Positions 7,508 to 16,620 of a DNA stretch of 33,742 nucleotides are shown here, in pieces. The first letter of the stretch is position 1. Every line of letters begins with the position of its first letter. This DNA comes from an uncultured Bacilli bacterium. GTDB taxonomy: Bacteria; Bacillota_I; Bacilli_A; RF39; UBA660. The position numbers were made by a program, and so were the translations under genes. The notes below the pieces were generated by a model, which saw nothing but the letters and a program-made list of their open reading frames with translations, was not told the origin of the DNA and searched no databases. The DNA lies in the NCBI GenBank assembly GCA_947624635.1, contig CANQLF010000001.1:1-33742 (forward strand). The letters run 5' to 3'.

Positions 7508-8854
7508 TTATCTTCTTAGTTTTCCATTTTCTACTTCAACATTAACAGATTTATTATAATTTGGTTCATATTCTCTAATCAATGTATTTAAAAATGCTAA
7601 TTTTAATTTTAACTTTGCCATTTCTTCTCTTAAAGGTTTTACTACTGTTGTTAATGGTAATACAATTTGTGTTGCAAGTTGAACATAGTCTTGTCCCTCA
7701 AAATTATATTCTGTAACAAATTTTTTATTTAATTTTTCTTCTAATTCTTTTGCTTTTTCTAAGCCCATTGATGATGGATTCATTAAAATTGTAGAAGATG
7801 TTAATATTCCATTTTGATCTCCCATATTAACTTGAGTTTTTGTACTTCCTTGGTATGAAGATTCATTTGTTGGTGATAATTTATCTACAAATCCACCTAC
7901 CCCTACACAAGCATTTCCCATAATACCCCTATGCCATCCTTTAACTTTTGAAAACTCACTTTCTGTATATGTATGAGATAAATACTTACTTGGAAAGAAG
8001 TTTGGATTAATATATAAATTTTTAACTAAAGTAATCAAATCATTACTTGATGCAAACACACCAGCGTGACCACTATACCCTCCTAATTTAATAGCTTTTA
8101 AATCATTATTTTTTCCTATCTCTGAATTAGGTGTTCCTGTTATTAAATCCCTTTTTATTTCTGGTACATTTATGAATGTATTTTCTAAATGTAATTTTTG
8201 TATTATATACTTATTTATTAATTCTTCATAACTTAATCCTGTAACTTTTTCCATTACATCTTTAAGACACATCATACCATAATCTATGTAGTTATAATCA
8301 TTTTTTTCTATTACACCCAAAGTGTGTAATATTTGATTAGCTTCTTCAATTGATGTTGCATTATTAATATTTCCTTCTATGTTATATGAAAAAGTAAATC
8401 CCATTATAGTTTTAATATCTAAATTAGTTGCATTTTTATATCTTGGATCTAAATCGGATACTACACTATCGAAATTATAATATCCTTCACTAATTAAATT
8501 ATAAGAAATAATTTGTGCAAATAATTTTGATATTGATGCAATATCAAATATGGCATCTTTACTCATTTTATTTTGTTTATTATCAATATCTCCACCATAA
8601 CTTGTTACATTTATTATTCCTGTATTATTTTGCATTACATATCCTGGTATTGGATTACTGTTCATAACTTCCTTTGTTTGATTAAGTAGTCCAGGTAATA
8701 GTGCATAAACAATTTCTTCTAATGATTTATCTTTGTTATCTTTTAAGACTGGTTCTACTTCATTAATTACTTGTAATATTTCTTCTTTTGATGCATAGCT
8801 TCCTTGTTTTACTGCATCAACTGCAAATTTTTCTGCTATTTTGTTAAAGTTCAT
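7508..8854 (-). CDS. Serine beta-lactamase-like hydrolase (class C/DD-peptidase fold)
   Basis: A 448-residue protein of the beta-lactamase-like serine hydrolase family. The first motif SISK is at 107-110 (nucleophile S107) in DAIFDIASISKLFAQ. Downstream blocks (TIMGFTFSYN, MEKVTGLSYEELINKYIIQKLHLENTF, GHAGVFASSNDLITLVKNLY) are typical of this family. The second catalytic motif, usually YxN, reads Y189-I-D191, so the asparagine is replaced. There is no signal peptide or membrane segment, so it is predicted to be cytoplasmic. An N-terminal helical region of about 65 residues precedes the hydrolase domain. RBS AAGGGGAG; -10 TATAAT at 8878-8883. It may be an esterase or peptidase rather than a penicillin-recycling enzyme; the substrate cannot be told. 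Confidence 0.8.
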   Translation of the reverse strand: MNFNKIAEKFAVDAVKQGSYASKEEILQVINEVEPVLKDNKDKSLEEIVYALLPGLLNQTKEVMNSNPIPGYVMQNNTGIINVTSYGGDIDNKQNKMSKDAIFDIASISKLFAQIISYNLISEGYYNFDSVVSDLDPRYKNATNLDIKTIMGFTFSYNIEGNINNATSIEEANQILHTLGVIEKNDYNYIDYGMMCLKDVMEKVTGLSYEELINKYIIQKLHLENTFINVPEIKRDLITGTPNSEIGKNNDLKAIKLGGYSGHAGVFASSNDLITLVKNLYINPNFFPSKYLSHTYTESEFSKVKGWHRGIMGNACVGVGGFVDKLSPTNESSYQGSTKTQVNMGDQNGILTSSTILMNPSSMGLEKAKELEEKLNKKFVTEYNFEGQDYVQLATQIVLPLTTVVKPLREEMAKLKLKLAFLNTLIREYEPNYNKSVNVEVENGKLRR

Positions 8855-9003
8855 ATTAGATAATCTCCCCTTTATATATTATACATAATACATTTCTTTT
8901 TTGTTTATTCAATTTTATTTTTTTTAATCTTTTTTTTATTATTTTAACACAATATCAAACTTAATAATTAAGCAAATGCAAAATTTTACAAAATAATATG
9001 TAA

Positions 9004-9033
9004 AAAGTCCTATTAAACTAATAATAGAACTTT
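9004..9033 (-). terminator. Terminator of the three-gene surface operon
   Basis: Stem AAAGTCCTATTA / TAATAGAACTTT (one mismatch) with loop AACTAA, about 105 bases past the stop at 9139. On the minus strand it is followed by TTTTTA. The rest of the 284-base gap (8855-9138) holds a weak 7-bp hairpin at 9052-9083 and the promoter of the serine hydrolase gene; I see no small gene. Confidence 0.7.
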
Positions 9034-9138
9034 AAAACATTTACAACCGAGATCACTTATTTCTCACAACACCTAGAAGTGATTAACATTTATATTATTA
9101 ATGTCAATATTTTTTGTTAATTTTAATAAAAGATGAAT

Positions 9139-9870
9139 CTATTCAGATTCACCCTTATTGTCATTAGCTTCATTTTTTCCTTCTTGTATACCTTTACTAA
9201 TTGATTTTGCTATGTCACCAATTGCCGGTGCAACTTCTTTACCAATTGTTGCCCCTACTTTACCAACGGTTGGTGCCATTTTTTCCATACCTTCTTGTGC
9301 TACAGGCATAACTTGTTGAACTCCAAATGCAAGCATTTCTCTACGTTTAGAGAATAAATAAACTCCTAATGATATAATACCTGATACTAGTATTATAAAT
9401 CCTCCAAAGACATATAATGGAACGTATTTTGCCGTTGAAATTTTATTATATAATACAGGATAAACAGTATTTGATAAATTAAATTCTTCCATCTCTAAAT
9501 CTGACAATTGAGAGTTTAATGCACTAGATTCTCTTTCACATTTATTAACATTTGCAAACCAATTACTTCCATGTTCAATTGAGTCACACTCTGTTTCCTT
9601 TTCATCTATTTTTGCATTTAATTCTTCTTTTTCATTTTTTATTTCTTCTAATCTTTGTTGATCTTGTACTTTCTTTTGTTCTACTTGTTTATATATTTTA
9701 TTATAATTTTCTTCATTTGTTTTTTTAGCATTATTTGATAATACTAATCCTGTAGTTATTAATCCTGTTCCTATTAATATTCCAGCTATTAATATAATTA
9801 AAGCTATTTTTTTAATTTTCTTTTTTGATTTTTCATAGTTTTCTTCTGTTAAAAATTCTTTCTTTTCCAT
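9139..9870 (-). CDS. Membrane protein with external or internal coiled coil between two TM segments
   Basis: I do not recognise a family. The 243 residues show a charged N-terminus, TM1 (about 21-45), a highly charged Q/E/K coiled-coil region (50-135) with two cysteines (95 and 111) near its centre, TM2 (about 150-173), and a C-terminal tail with small-residue repeats (VGKVGATIGKEVAPAIGD) ending in an acidic stretch. The two cysteines could form a disulphide if the loop is outside. Start at 9870 with AAGGAGTG upstream. It follows the Ig/cadherin-like gene by 15 bases and is probably the last gene of the surface operon, so a role in the cell envelope is inferred. The tail resembles those of zinc-ribbon/DUF-type membrane proteins, but no metal-binding motif is present. 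Confidence 0.7.
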   Translation of the reverse strand: MEKKEFLTEENYEKSKKKIKKIALIILIAGILIGTGLITTGLVLSNNAKKTNEENYNKIYKQVEQKKVQDQQRLEEIKNEKEELNAKIDEKETECDSIEHGSNWFANVNKCERESSALNSQLSDLEMEEFNLSNTVYPVLYNKISTAKYVPLYVFGGFIILVSGIISLGVYLFSKRREMLAFGVQQVMPVAQEGMEKMAPTVGKVGATIGKEVAPAIGDIAKSISKGIQEGKNEANDNKGESE

Positions 9871-9885
9871 ACTATTTTCACTCCT

Positions 9886-11472
9886 TTATTCATTATTCAT
9901 ATTTGAATTTATATTATCATTATTACTAGTAGTAATATTATCTATATTTGGTGTTGGACTATCATCTATTATATCTATTATTTCTTCATTTGATTCTTCA
10001 ATTGGCATTTCATTATTTTCTATATTGTTTTGTTGTTGAAAGTCAATGTTATCTTGTGTATTCAATTCTTTTGGTGGAGTATTATCAATATTATTTTTAT
10101 TGTTTTTATTTTTCTTTTTAATAAAATAGAATACTATTAAACCTATAATTATTAATAATTCTATAATAGTAAATACTACAAAGATATTAAAGCTATTATC
10201 TTTTTTATCATTATTAGTTTTAATATTAGTTTTAATGTTTGATTCTACATTTTTTATATTTGACATAGTTATTAAATAATTATTGCCATTTGTAGTAGAA
10301 AATTCTATATATCCATCTTTAACTATTAAATTATCTTCAATTTTTACTAATTTATTATTAACTTTATCATAGTAATATATATTTAGTTTATCACCATTAT
10401 TATATTTATCACCAACATATAATTTTATTTTTGTTCCTTCTGGTAAATTATTATTAATTATTATTTGTTTTCCATCTGCATAATTTGATAATTCGTTTAT
10501 TTCTTTTGATGGTTTTTTAATATCAATATTTAAGTTTAATTCTTTAGAATTATTTATTTTAGAACCATCTAATAAAATACTATAAAGTAATTTATTGTTA
10601 TTATCATAGTAATCAAAATTAATTTTTTTACCACTCTTTTTAATTTTATCTATATCGTTTGATGATAATTTAGTATTAGCATCTACTTTTATATTAGCTT
10701 CTTTAATATTAGAATCTTTTAATATATTATCTAAATCTTCTATAGTATAACTATCTTTTCTAGTTATTTTAATATTTATTTTGTTTTGTGTACCTGATTG
10801 TGAAGTAACAATTATTTCAATATTATTTTCCCCTACTTTTAATTCATGTGTTCCTGTACCTGTTATTTTTGCATTAATATCTTCTGCTACTGCTTTAATA
10901 TTAACTTTATCTGTACTATATGGAACTGTTAATGTGTAATTATTTTTATCAACTTTGTTTAAGTTGAAACCTTCGACTTCTAAACTAGTAAGATCTACAT
11001 TTGATGATTTATTATTTGTATTAGATGATGGTTTATTATTGTTTGTATTTGAGTTATTATTTGTACCACCTGTACTTGGTGATGGATTAGGTTTTGGTGT
11101 AGATTTTCCTACTACATTAACATTTATTGTATATGTTTTTCCTGTTAAATCTTCATCATCATAACTTGTAACGTCAGTTGTATATACTTTTATAGAAGTC
11201 GACCCAACACTATTTGCTTTAACAGTTATAGTTACACTATTCATATCTAAAAATTCACTAGTACTAGAGATACTTGCAATGCTAGAATTATTTGTTGAAA
11301 TATCAACTCTACCTGCACAATTATCTGCATTTATGGTAAATGTGGCACTACTACCTTTAGTTATAGTTAAGTTTGTTGTAGAAACACTTATACTACCTCT
11401 TGCAAGTACATTTATCGGTATCATTAGTAATATTAGTGCAAGGGTTAGAAATATATTTTTTAACTTCTTCAT
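9886..11472 (-). CDS. Secreted, membrane-anchored Ig-like / cadherin-like protein
   Basis: A 528-residue surface protein. The start is the ATG at 11472 (AGGAGA 8 bases upstream); the ATG at 11490 overlaps that ribosome site. Residues 1-24 are a signal peptide (MKKLKNIF... to VLA). Residues 27-120 form a bacterial Ig-like domain (SVSTTNLTITKGSSATFTI). A P/N/S/K-rich linker follows (about 122-155). Then comes a cadherin-like beta-sandwich domain (about 158-240, with YTLTVPYSTDKV and GENNIEIIVTSQSG). A third beta-rich region (245-415) precedes a TM segment (about 428-450) and a 77-residue Asn-rich, acidic cytoplasmic tail. There is no LPXTG motif, so it is anchored by the TM helix. It sits between a secreted protease gene and a membrane protein gene in one operon. 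Possible roles are adhesion or holding the protease at the surface; both are inferences. Confidence 0.75.
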   Translation of the reverse strand: MKKLKNIFLTLALILLMIPINVLARGSISVSTTNLTITKGSSATFTINADNCAGRVDISTNNSSIASISSTSEFLDMNSVTITVKANSVGSTSIKVYTTDVTSYDDEDLTGKTYTINVNVVGKSTPKPNPSPSTGGTNNNSNTNNNKPSSNTNNKSSNVDLTSLEVEGFNLNKVDKNNYTLTVPYSTDKVNIKAVAEDINAKITGTGTHELKVGENNIEIIVTSQSGTQNKINIKITRKDSYTIEDLDNILKDSNIKEANIKVDANTKLSSNDIDKIKKSGKKINFDYYDNNNKLLYSILLDGSKINNSKELNLNIDIKKPSKEINELSNYADGKQIIINNNLPEGTKIKLYVGDKYNNGDKLNIYYYDKVNNKLVKIEDNLIVKDGYIEFSTTNGNNYLITMSNIKNVESNIKTNIKTNNDKKDNSFNIFVVFTIIELLIIIGLIVFYFIKKKNKNNKNNIDNTPPKELNTQDNIDFQQQNNIENNEMPIEESNEEIIDIIDDSPTPNIDNITTSNNDNINSNMNNE

Positions 11473-11495
11473 AAAATTTTCTCCTATCATACTTA

Positions 11496-14400
11496 CTATT
11501 CAATAAACTCTGTTCCCATAATGTGTTTTCTAATCTTGATGTAATCTTTTGAAGTAATAACTTCATCTAGGTTAATATCTGCTGCATAGAATAATGTTTT
11601 ATCAGTTATTACTTCAGATCCCATTATATGCTTTCTAATTTTAATATAGTCTTTTGAAGTTATTTCACCATCCCCATTTATATCTCCTGCTAAAGCAATT
11701 TTATAATCAAAATCTTTTGTATTATTTATTTTAATTCTTACTATATCTTTTGTCTTAACATCATCTGAAGTAGTTAATTCATTACTTGATTCGTAATGAG
11801 AATATGCTATTTCATTAGCAAAATAATTAAATCTTTCAATTATTTTAGAAAAACTTTTATTTTTTGTTATTACTACATTATCTCTAATTGATAGTGGAGG
11901 ATTAACACCTCTTATACCATATATTTTTACTTTATTACTTCCCATTAAAGTTTCATAACCTTCAGCAGTTACCTTGTATTTAACTGTGTATTCACCAACA
12001 AACATGAACGAAGGTACCTTACTTCCATAGTCTGTATCATCAACGGAATACTCTATTTCATAATCATCTATATCCAATTTAATATCAAGTGAATGTAATT
12101 GACCATCATATATACCCTCATAATCTTTTGTATAATTAAATATTATATTGGTATTATATACATTAACTGATAATTCAATATTTTCAATCACTTCATAATT
12201 TTCAGTATCTTCTGGTGTATATTTTGCTAGAAATGTTTGTTCACCTACTTCTGTTATTGTTTGATTTTTATCCATCCACTCAAATCCTGTTGGTAAATCT
12301 ATATCACTTAATTTCATGTTTACTTTTGCTTTTAGATTATTTGGCTTTTCATAATTAGGTGTTGCTTTTGATACATTTACATTTACATTTTTTTCATAAG
12401 TTTCATTATATATATCATTAATTATTACTGTGTAATATGAATGATTAAATCTAAAACTATCTAAATTATTTATATATTTAATTGTATATCCATCTGTTAT
12501 AGTTTTACTATTAGTTTCTTCTTTATATTCGTTATCTTTATTATATCCTTTTTCAAAATTTAAAGATATTGAACTTATGTCACTGCTAGTAACTTTTTCA
12601 AATGCTTTATATGATGTTTTATTTGCATTAATAGTTATTTCTGGATTTAAGGTTTCATATTTTATTTTATTATTTTTTGCATATTCTTTTGCATAAGCAT
12701 CACTGTATGTATAAATTGTTAAATCTATTTTTTCTTGTTGTGTATTTTTATCAAAAGAATTTGTAGCTATTGAATCGACTGATCTTGGAATATAAACTTC
12801 TTTTAATTTTTTACAAGCATAAAAAGCATGATCTTTAATTTCTTTAACTTTTTTTGGAATAATAATACTATTTATACCACTATTTACAAATGCCATTGCA
12901 TTTATTTGTTCAATTGATTCTGGTAAATTAACCGTTTCAAGATTTTCACAATTAAAGAAGGTATTGGATTCAATTGTTTTAACACCATCTGGAATATCAA
13001 TACTCTTAATATTAGTTCCAGAAAAAGCATTACTGCCTATATATGTAATACTTTCAGGTATATTTATATGTTCAAGTTTAGAACATCCAGAGAAAGCACC
13101 ATTTTCTATTCTAGTAATTTTTTCTGCTAATTTAATGTTATCCAAGAATTCACAACCTGAAAAAGCTTGAGAACCAATTTTAGAAATCACACCATTAAAT
13201 GTCGTAAGTTTGTAATTATACATAAAAGCATTTTCATTAATTTCTATTTCTGGACTGTTTATTATTACTTTTTCTAATGTAGATTTTGAATCTTGTGATA
13301 ATATTTTTTCAGCACGAAAAACATTTTTTCCAATTTTAGATATTGTTTTTGGTAAATTTATAATTTTAAAGTATTCAAAATCTTTTGAATTTTTAAACAT
13401 ATCTGAACTACTACTTGATGTTGAATCTGCTAATGATACTACATTATATTCGTTAATTGTTTCAGGAAAATATAAACTAAGATATTTTTGATTATTATCT
13501 TTGTAATGTGTTAATTCTATATTAGATGAATCAAGAATATTATATTCCCAGCCTACATCTTCAAATCTCGGATTTGTTATATTAAAGGCTTCCGTTAAAC
13601 CATCATATTTAATTGTTACAGTTTGTTGGGTATTACTATTTGGATTATATCCTTCTATTTCTATATTCTCTAATTTACCCAAAGTCCTTGTTATTTTTCT
13701 ACCGTCATTATAGTGAATTAAAATTTCTGTTGGAAATAAATTATTTACACTATAATAATTATAGTCTGTTGTTTTAATGTTAGTTACTTCTATTTTAGTT
13801 ATTTCAGTTGCACTTTTAGAAAATATACCATATTCATCACATTCATCTTCTTGACTATTATCACAAAATTTAGCATTATTAAATGAGATTAATCCATATC
13901 CATAGTATTCATCCCATCCTTCATCACCTAAATCTTGAGCATATATTTTTAATAATTCGATTGCATCATCAATTGTAAGGTCTTTATTAAGTGATTTTAA
14001 AATTGCTACTGAACTTACTGCATGTGGTGTAGCCATAGAAGTTCCACTCATTTTTCCATTAATACTTTCTATATCTGTTCCAGGGGCAGTAAAAGTTATA
14101 TATCTTCCATAATTTGAAAAATCAGATTTATTTAAAGACGAATCTACTGAAGAAATAGCAATTGTAGTATCAAGAGCTGCAGGATATGATTTATCAGATG
14201 TGCTTTCATTACCTGCTGCAGCAACACTTATTATATTTTGTTCTTTTGCTGCTTCTATTGCACTATCAAGTGCTAAATCGTTTCTTTCTGAGCCAAAGCT
14301 CATGTTAATAACATCTGCTTTTTTGTCTTGAACTATATAATTTACTGCTGCTACTATTTTAACTGTATCAATAGATTTATCATCTGATACTTTAACTGGT

Positions 14401-15056
14401 AAAATTTTAACGTTATTTGGTGTACTTTCAGCAATTGTTCCAGCTATATGTGTACCATGTCCATAATTATCAAACATATCACTATCTGAAGTTAGTATAT
14501 TATAAGTTTTTTCTATTTTTCCTGAATAATTTTCATTAAATAAATCCATATCACAACCTGTATCTATTATTGCTACTGTAATATCATTTAATTTTTGTGA
14601 ATTAGCAAATTCAATTGCATCATCTAGTCCCATTTTTTCTACTCCCCAAGAATTATAATTTCCATCTACATTTGAAAAAGTATAAGTTATATTTTCTTGT
14701 ACAATAATAGAAGGATCATTTTTTAATTTATTAAATGCTTTATCTTTATTTTTCAAATTGTCATATTGTAGGATATATTGATTATTAGGAGCATCAATTA
14801 TTTTTTTAGCTCCGTATGTTTCTTTTAATTTTTCTTCAGATATTACAATTAATATATTGTCTTTTTCATCTTCTTTTATTTCTGATACTTCTTTAAAATA
14901 ATTATTCATAAATTCTTTTGGTAATTTTGAAATATTTATTAGGTCATCAGTTAGTTTATTATTATTTAATAATTTATGTTTAAAATAAAAGCAACAAGTT
15001 ATTGAACCAATTAAAAAGATTACTAAAAAGGCACTGATATACAATCTTTTTTTCAT
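11496..15056 (-). CDS. Subtilisin-like (S8) protease with BspA-type leucine-rich repeats and C-terminal dockerin
   Basis: A 1186-residue secreted multidomain protein. A TM/signal helix (about 5-25) is followed by a propeptide-like region (30-130) and the S8 domain with D165 (IIDTG), H200 (GHGTH), oxyanion N283 (AGN) and S340 (GTSMATPHA). Residues about 520-800 are BspA-type leucine-rich repeats (for example IGSNAFSGTNIKSIDIPDGVKTI). Ig/MBG-like beta domains follow (about 830-1080, with YDGQLHSLDI). The C-terminus (about 1124-1186) is a two-repeat dockerin: DINGDGEITSKDYIKIRKHIMG and DINLDEVITSKDYIKIRKHIMG, the second with a weaker calcium loop. All catalytic residues are present. It is the first gene of an operon with an Ig/cadherin-like protein. 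The dockerin predicts binding to a cohesin, which I cannot identify in this window. Confidence 0.88.
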   Translation of the reverse strand: MKKRLYISAFLVIFLIGSITCCFYFKHKLLNNNKLTDDLINISKLPKEFMNNYFKEVSEIKEDEKDNILIVISEEKLKETYGAKKIIDAPNNQYILQYDNLKNKDKAFNKLKNDPSIIVQENITYTFSNVDGNYNSWGVEKMGLDDAIEFANSQKLNDITVAIIDTGCDMDLFNENYSGKIEKTYNILTSDSDMFDNYGHGTHIAGTIAESTPNNVKILPVKVSDDKSIDTVKIVAAVNYIVQDKKADVINMSFGSERNDLALDSAIEAAKEQNIISVAAAGNESTSDKSYPAALDTTIAISSVDSSLNKSDFSNYGRYITFTAPGTDIESINGKMSGTSMATPHAVSSVAILKSLNKDLTIDDAIELLKIYAQDLGDEGWDEYYGYGLISFNNAKFCDNSQEDECDEYGIFSKSATEITKIEVTNIKTTDYNYYSVNNLFPTEILIHYNDGRKITRTLGKLENIEIEGYNPNSNTQQTVTIKYDGLTEAFNITNPRFEDVGWEYNILDSSNIELTHYKDNNQKYLSLYFPETINEYNVVSLADSTSSSSSDMFKNSKDFEYFKIINLPKTISKIGKNVFRAEKILSQDSKSTLEKVIINSPEIEINENAFMYNYKLTTFNGVISKIGSQAFSGCEFLDNIKLAEKITRIENGAFSGCSKLEHINIPESITYIGSNAFSGTNIKSIDIPDGVKTIESNTFFNCENLETVNLPESIEQINAMAFVNSGINSIIIPKKVKEIKDHAFYACKKLKEVYIPRSVDSIATNSFDKNTQQEKIDLTIYTYSDAYAKEYAKNNKIKYETLNPEITINANKTSYKAFEKVTSSDISSISLNFEKGYNKDNEYKEETNSKTITDGYTIKYINNLDSFRFNHSYYTVIINDIYNETYEKNVNVNVSKATPNYEKPNNLKAKVNMKLSDIDLPTGFEWMDKNQTITEVGEQTFLAKYTPEDTENYEVIENIELSVNVYNTNIIFNYTKDYEGIYDGQLHSLDIKLDIDDYEIEYSVDDTDYGSKVPSFMFVGEYTVKYKVTAEGYETLMGSNKVKIYGIRGVNPPLSIRDNVVITKNKSFSKIIERFNYFANEIAYSHYESSNELTTSDDVKTKDIVRIKINNTKDFDYKIALAGDINGDGEITSKDYIKIRKHIMGSEVITDKTLFYAADINLDEVITSKDYIKIRKHIMGTEFIE

Positions 15057-15084
15057 ACTGCTAAACCTCTCTTACTCTGGGATA

Positions 15085-15114
15085 ATTATATCATTTATTG
15101 ACACCCTTTTTCAA
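15085..15114 (-). promoter_or_regulatory. Promoter of the protease operon
   Basis: Minus strand: -35 TTGAAA (15109-15114), an 18-base spacer ending in TGA, and -10 TATAAT (15085-15090), i.e. with an extended -10. The start codon of the protease follows about 28 bases later, with AGAGG as ribosome site. Confidence 0.65.
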
Positions 15115-15143
15115 CTGATATAACGACAATTTTTTAAAGAAAA

Positions 15144-15165
15144 AAACTAACAATTTTGCTAGTTT
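15144..15165 (-). terminator. Terminator of the mnmG-rsmG-noc operon
   Basis: Stem AAACTA / TAGTTT extended by CAA / TTG, directly after the noc stop codon. On the minus strand it is followed by a T-rich run (TTTTTTTC). Confidence 0.75.
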
Positions 15166-16572
15166 CTATTTTTGTATATTTATTACTATTTGATGAGTAG
15201 TACCCATGTCTTGTTCATCAACATTAATTATATATCCATTGTTTTGTAAATTAACTACTGTATTTCTTATAACTGCAACTGCACCTGTTATATCTTGTTG
15301 AGCTATAAATGATGTAGGTTGAGCCTCAGTCATTGGAGGCATACCAGTAAGGCCTGCTTGATTAGGTGAACCAAATGCAGGTGGTTCTTGCATGAAATTG
15401 TTATTTGGTTCTATTTGATGTTCATTTATATTTGGATTACCAAATTGATTTGGATCAAATGTAGCATTATTAGGGTTAAATGTATTACCCATATTCATAT
15501 TTGCTGCTTCATCATCTAAGTTGTTAAAGAACCTTCCTCCTATTGATTCATTATTTTGTTGTGCCATACCATTTTGCATTCCCATTTGATTTGGATCTTG
15601 CATTATTGCTGGATTATTTGGAACATCTTGATTCATTGGAGTTCCACCAAATACTGGAGGCTCACTTGGTTGTGATGGTTGTGGTATTGGTTGATTATTT
15701 ATATCCAAAGGATTTGGAACATCACTAATAGGCATTTGATTTAAATTATTTTGGTTATTTATATTTGAATTTTCTTGATTAATGTTATTATCAATTGGTG
15801 GTGCATCAACATTATTTTGATTCATATCTTGTTCACCTTCAATACTTATAGGAGTTGGTTCTACTTCAATATTTGGTGTATCAACATTATCTGTACTTGC
15901 TTCAGGTGAAGCTGGAGTATCTATTTGAAAATCTATTATTTCACTATCTTCTTCTGTATCTTGTGGTGTATCATTTCCTAACATGTTTTTAATTTCATTA
16001 TCAGTTTCTCTAACAGTAAGTCTATTTTCAATTATTTTATTTAACATTTCATTTTGAGCAGTTTTATCTTTTAATTTTAATAAACTTCTTGCATGTCTTT
16101 CTGATATTTTAGTATCGAGTAATGCTTGTTGAGCTTCATCACTTAAATTTAATAATCTTAATTTGTTAGATACTGTTGATTGAGTCTTACCTACTCTTTT
16201 AGCTAATTCTTCTTGATTCATTTGTCCTAATTCTAATATTTTTTCATAAGATTTTGCTTCTTCTATTGCAGTTAAATCTTTTCTTTGTATGTTTTCAACT
16301 AAAGCTATTTCTGCACTATCTGCATCATTTATTTCCATAACAATTGATGGAACAGTTTTAAGACCTATTATATTTGCAGCTTTAAATCTTCTTTCACCTG
16401 CAATTATTTCATACTTATCTCCTAGTTTTCTTAAAACTAATGGTTGAATTAGGCCATGTTGTCTAATTGAATCAGCTAATTCGTTTAATGATTCTTCATC
16501 AAAGTTTTTTCTAGGTTGAAATCTGTTAGGAATAATATCATTAACACTTATTTGTTCAACTTGATTGTTCAT
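15166..16572 (-). CDS. noc: ParB-family nucleoid occlusion protein (Noc-like) with long disordered linker
   Basis: CTP-dependent DNA-binding clamp protein, 468 residues versus roughly 280 for B. subtilis Noc. The N-terminal ParB domain has IPNRFQPRKNF (14-24) and GERRFKA (59-65, part of the CTP-binding pocket), with VENIQR at 92-97. The helix-turn-helix (117-160) reads GKTQSTVSNKLRLL and ISERHARSLL, as in Noc (Q131, K137, R159) rather than Spo0J. Residues about 200-424 are an N/Q/P/M-rich, probably disordered linker, and the last ~45 residues (ITGAVAVIRNTVVNL...) match the dimerisation domain. The N-terminal amphipathic membrane helix of B. subtilis Noc is missing. It follows rsmG, the usual noc position. 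Noc-type palindromes lie at oriC (23495). The alternative is a plain ParB/Spo0J. Confidence 0.82.
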   Translation of the reverse strand: MNNQVEQISVNDIIPNRFQPRKNFDEESLNELADSIRQHGLIQPLVLRKLGDKYEIIAGERRFKAANIIGLKTVPSIVMEINDADSAEIALVENIQRKDLTAIEEAKSYEKILELGQMNQEELAKRVGKTQSTVSNKLRLLNLSDEAQQALLDTKISERHARSLLKLKDKTAQNEMLNKIIENRLTVRETDNEIKNMLGNDTPQDTEEDSEIIDFQIDTPASPEASTDNVDTPNIEVEPTPISIEGEQDMNQNNVDAPPIDNNINQENSNINNQNNLNQMPISDVPNPLDINNQPIPQPSQPSEPPVFGGTPMNQDVPNNPAIMQDPNQMGMQNGMAQQNNESIGGRFFNNLDDEAANMNMGNTFNPNNATFDPNQFGNPNINEHQIEPNNNFMQEPPAFGSPNQAGLTGMPPMTEAQPTSFIAQQDITGAVAVIRNTVVNLQNNGYIINVDEQDMGTTHQIVINIQK

Positions 16573-16620
16573 AGGACCCCTCCTTATTCTATCTATTATT
16601 GTATCTTTTTTTCATTATTT

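Noticed and set aside
9052..9083. Hairpin ATCACTT / AAGTGAT as a small RNA or second terminator
   Set aside because: Only 7 bp with an 18-base loop and no U run; too weak to call.
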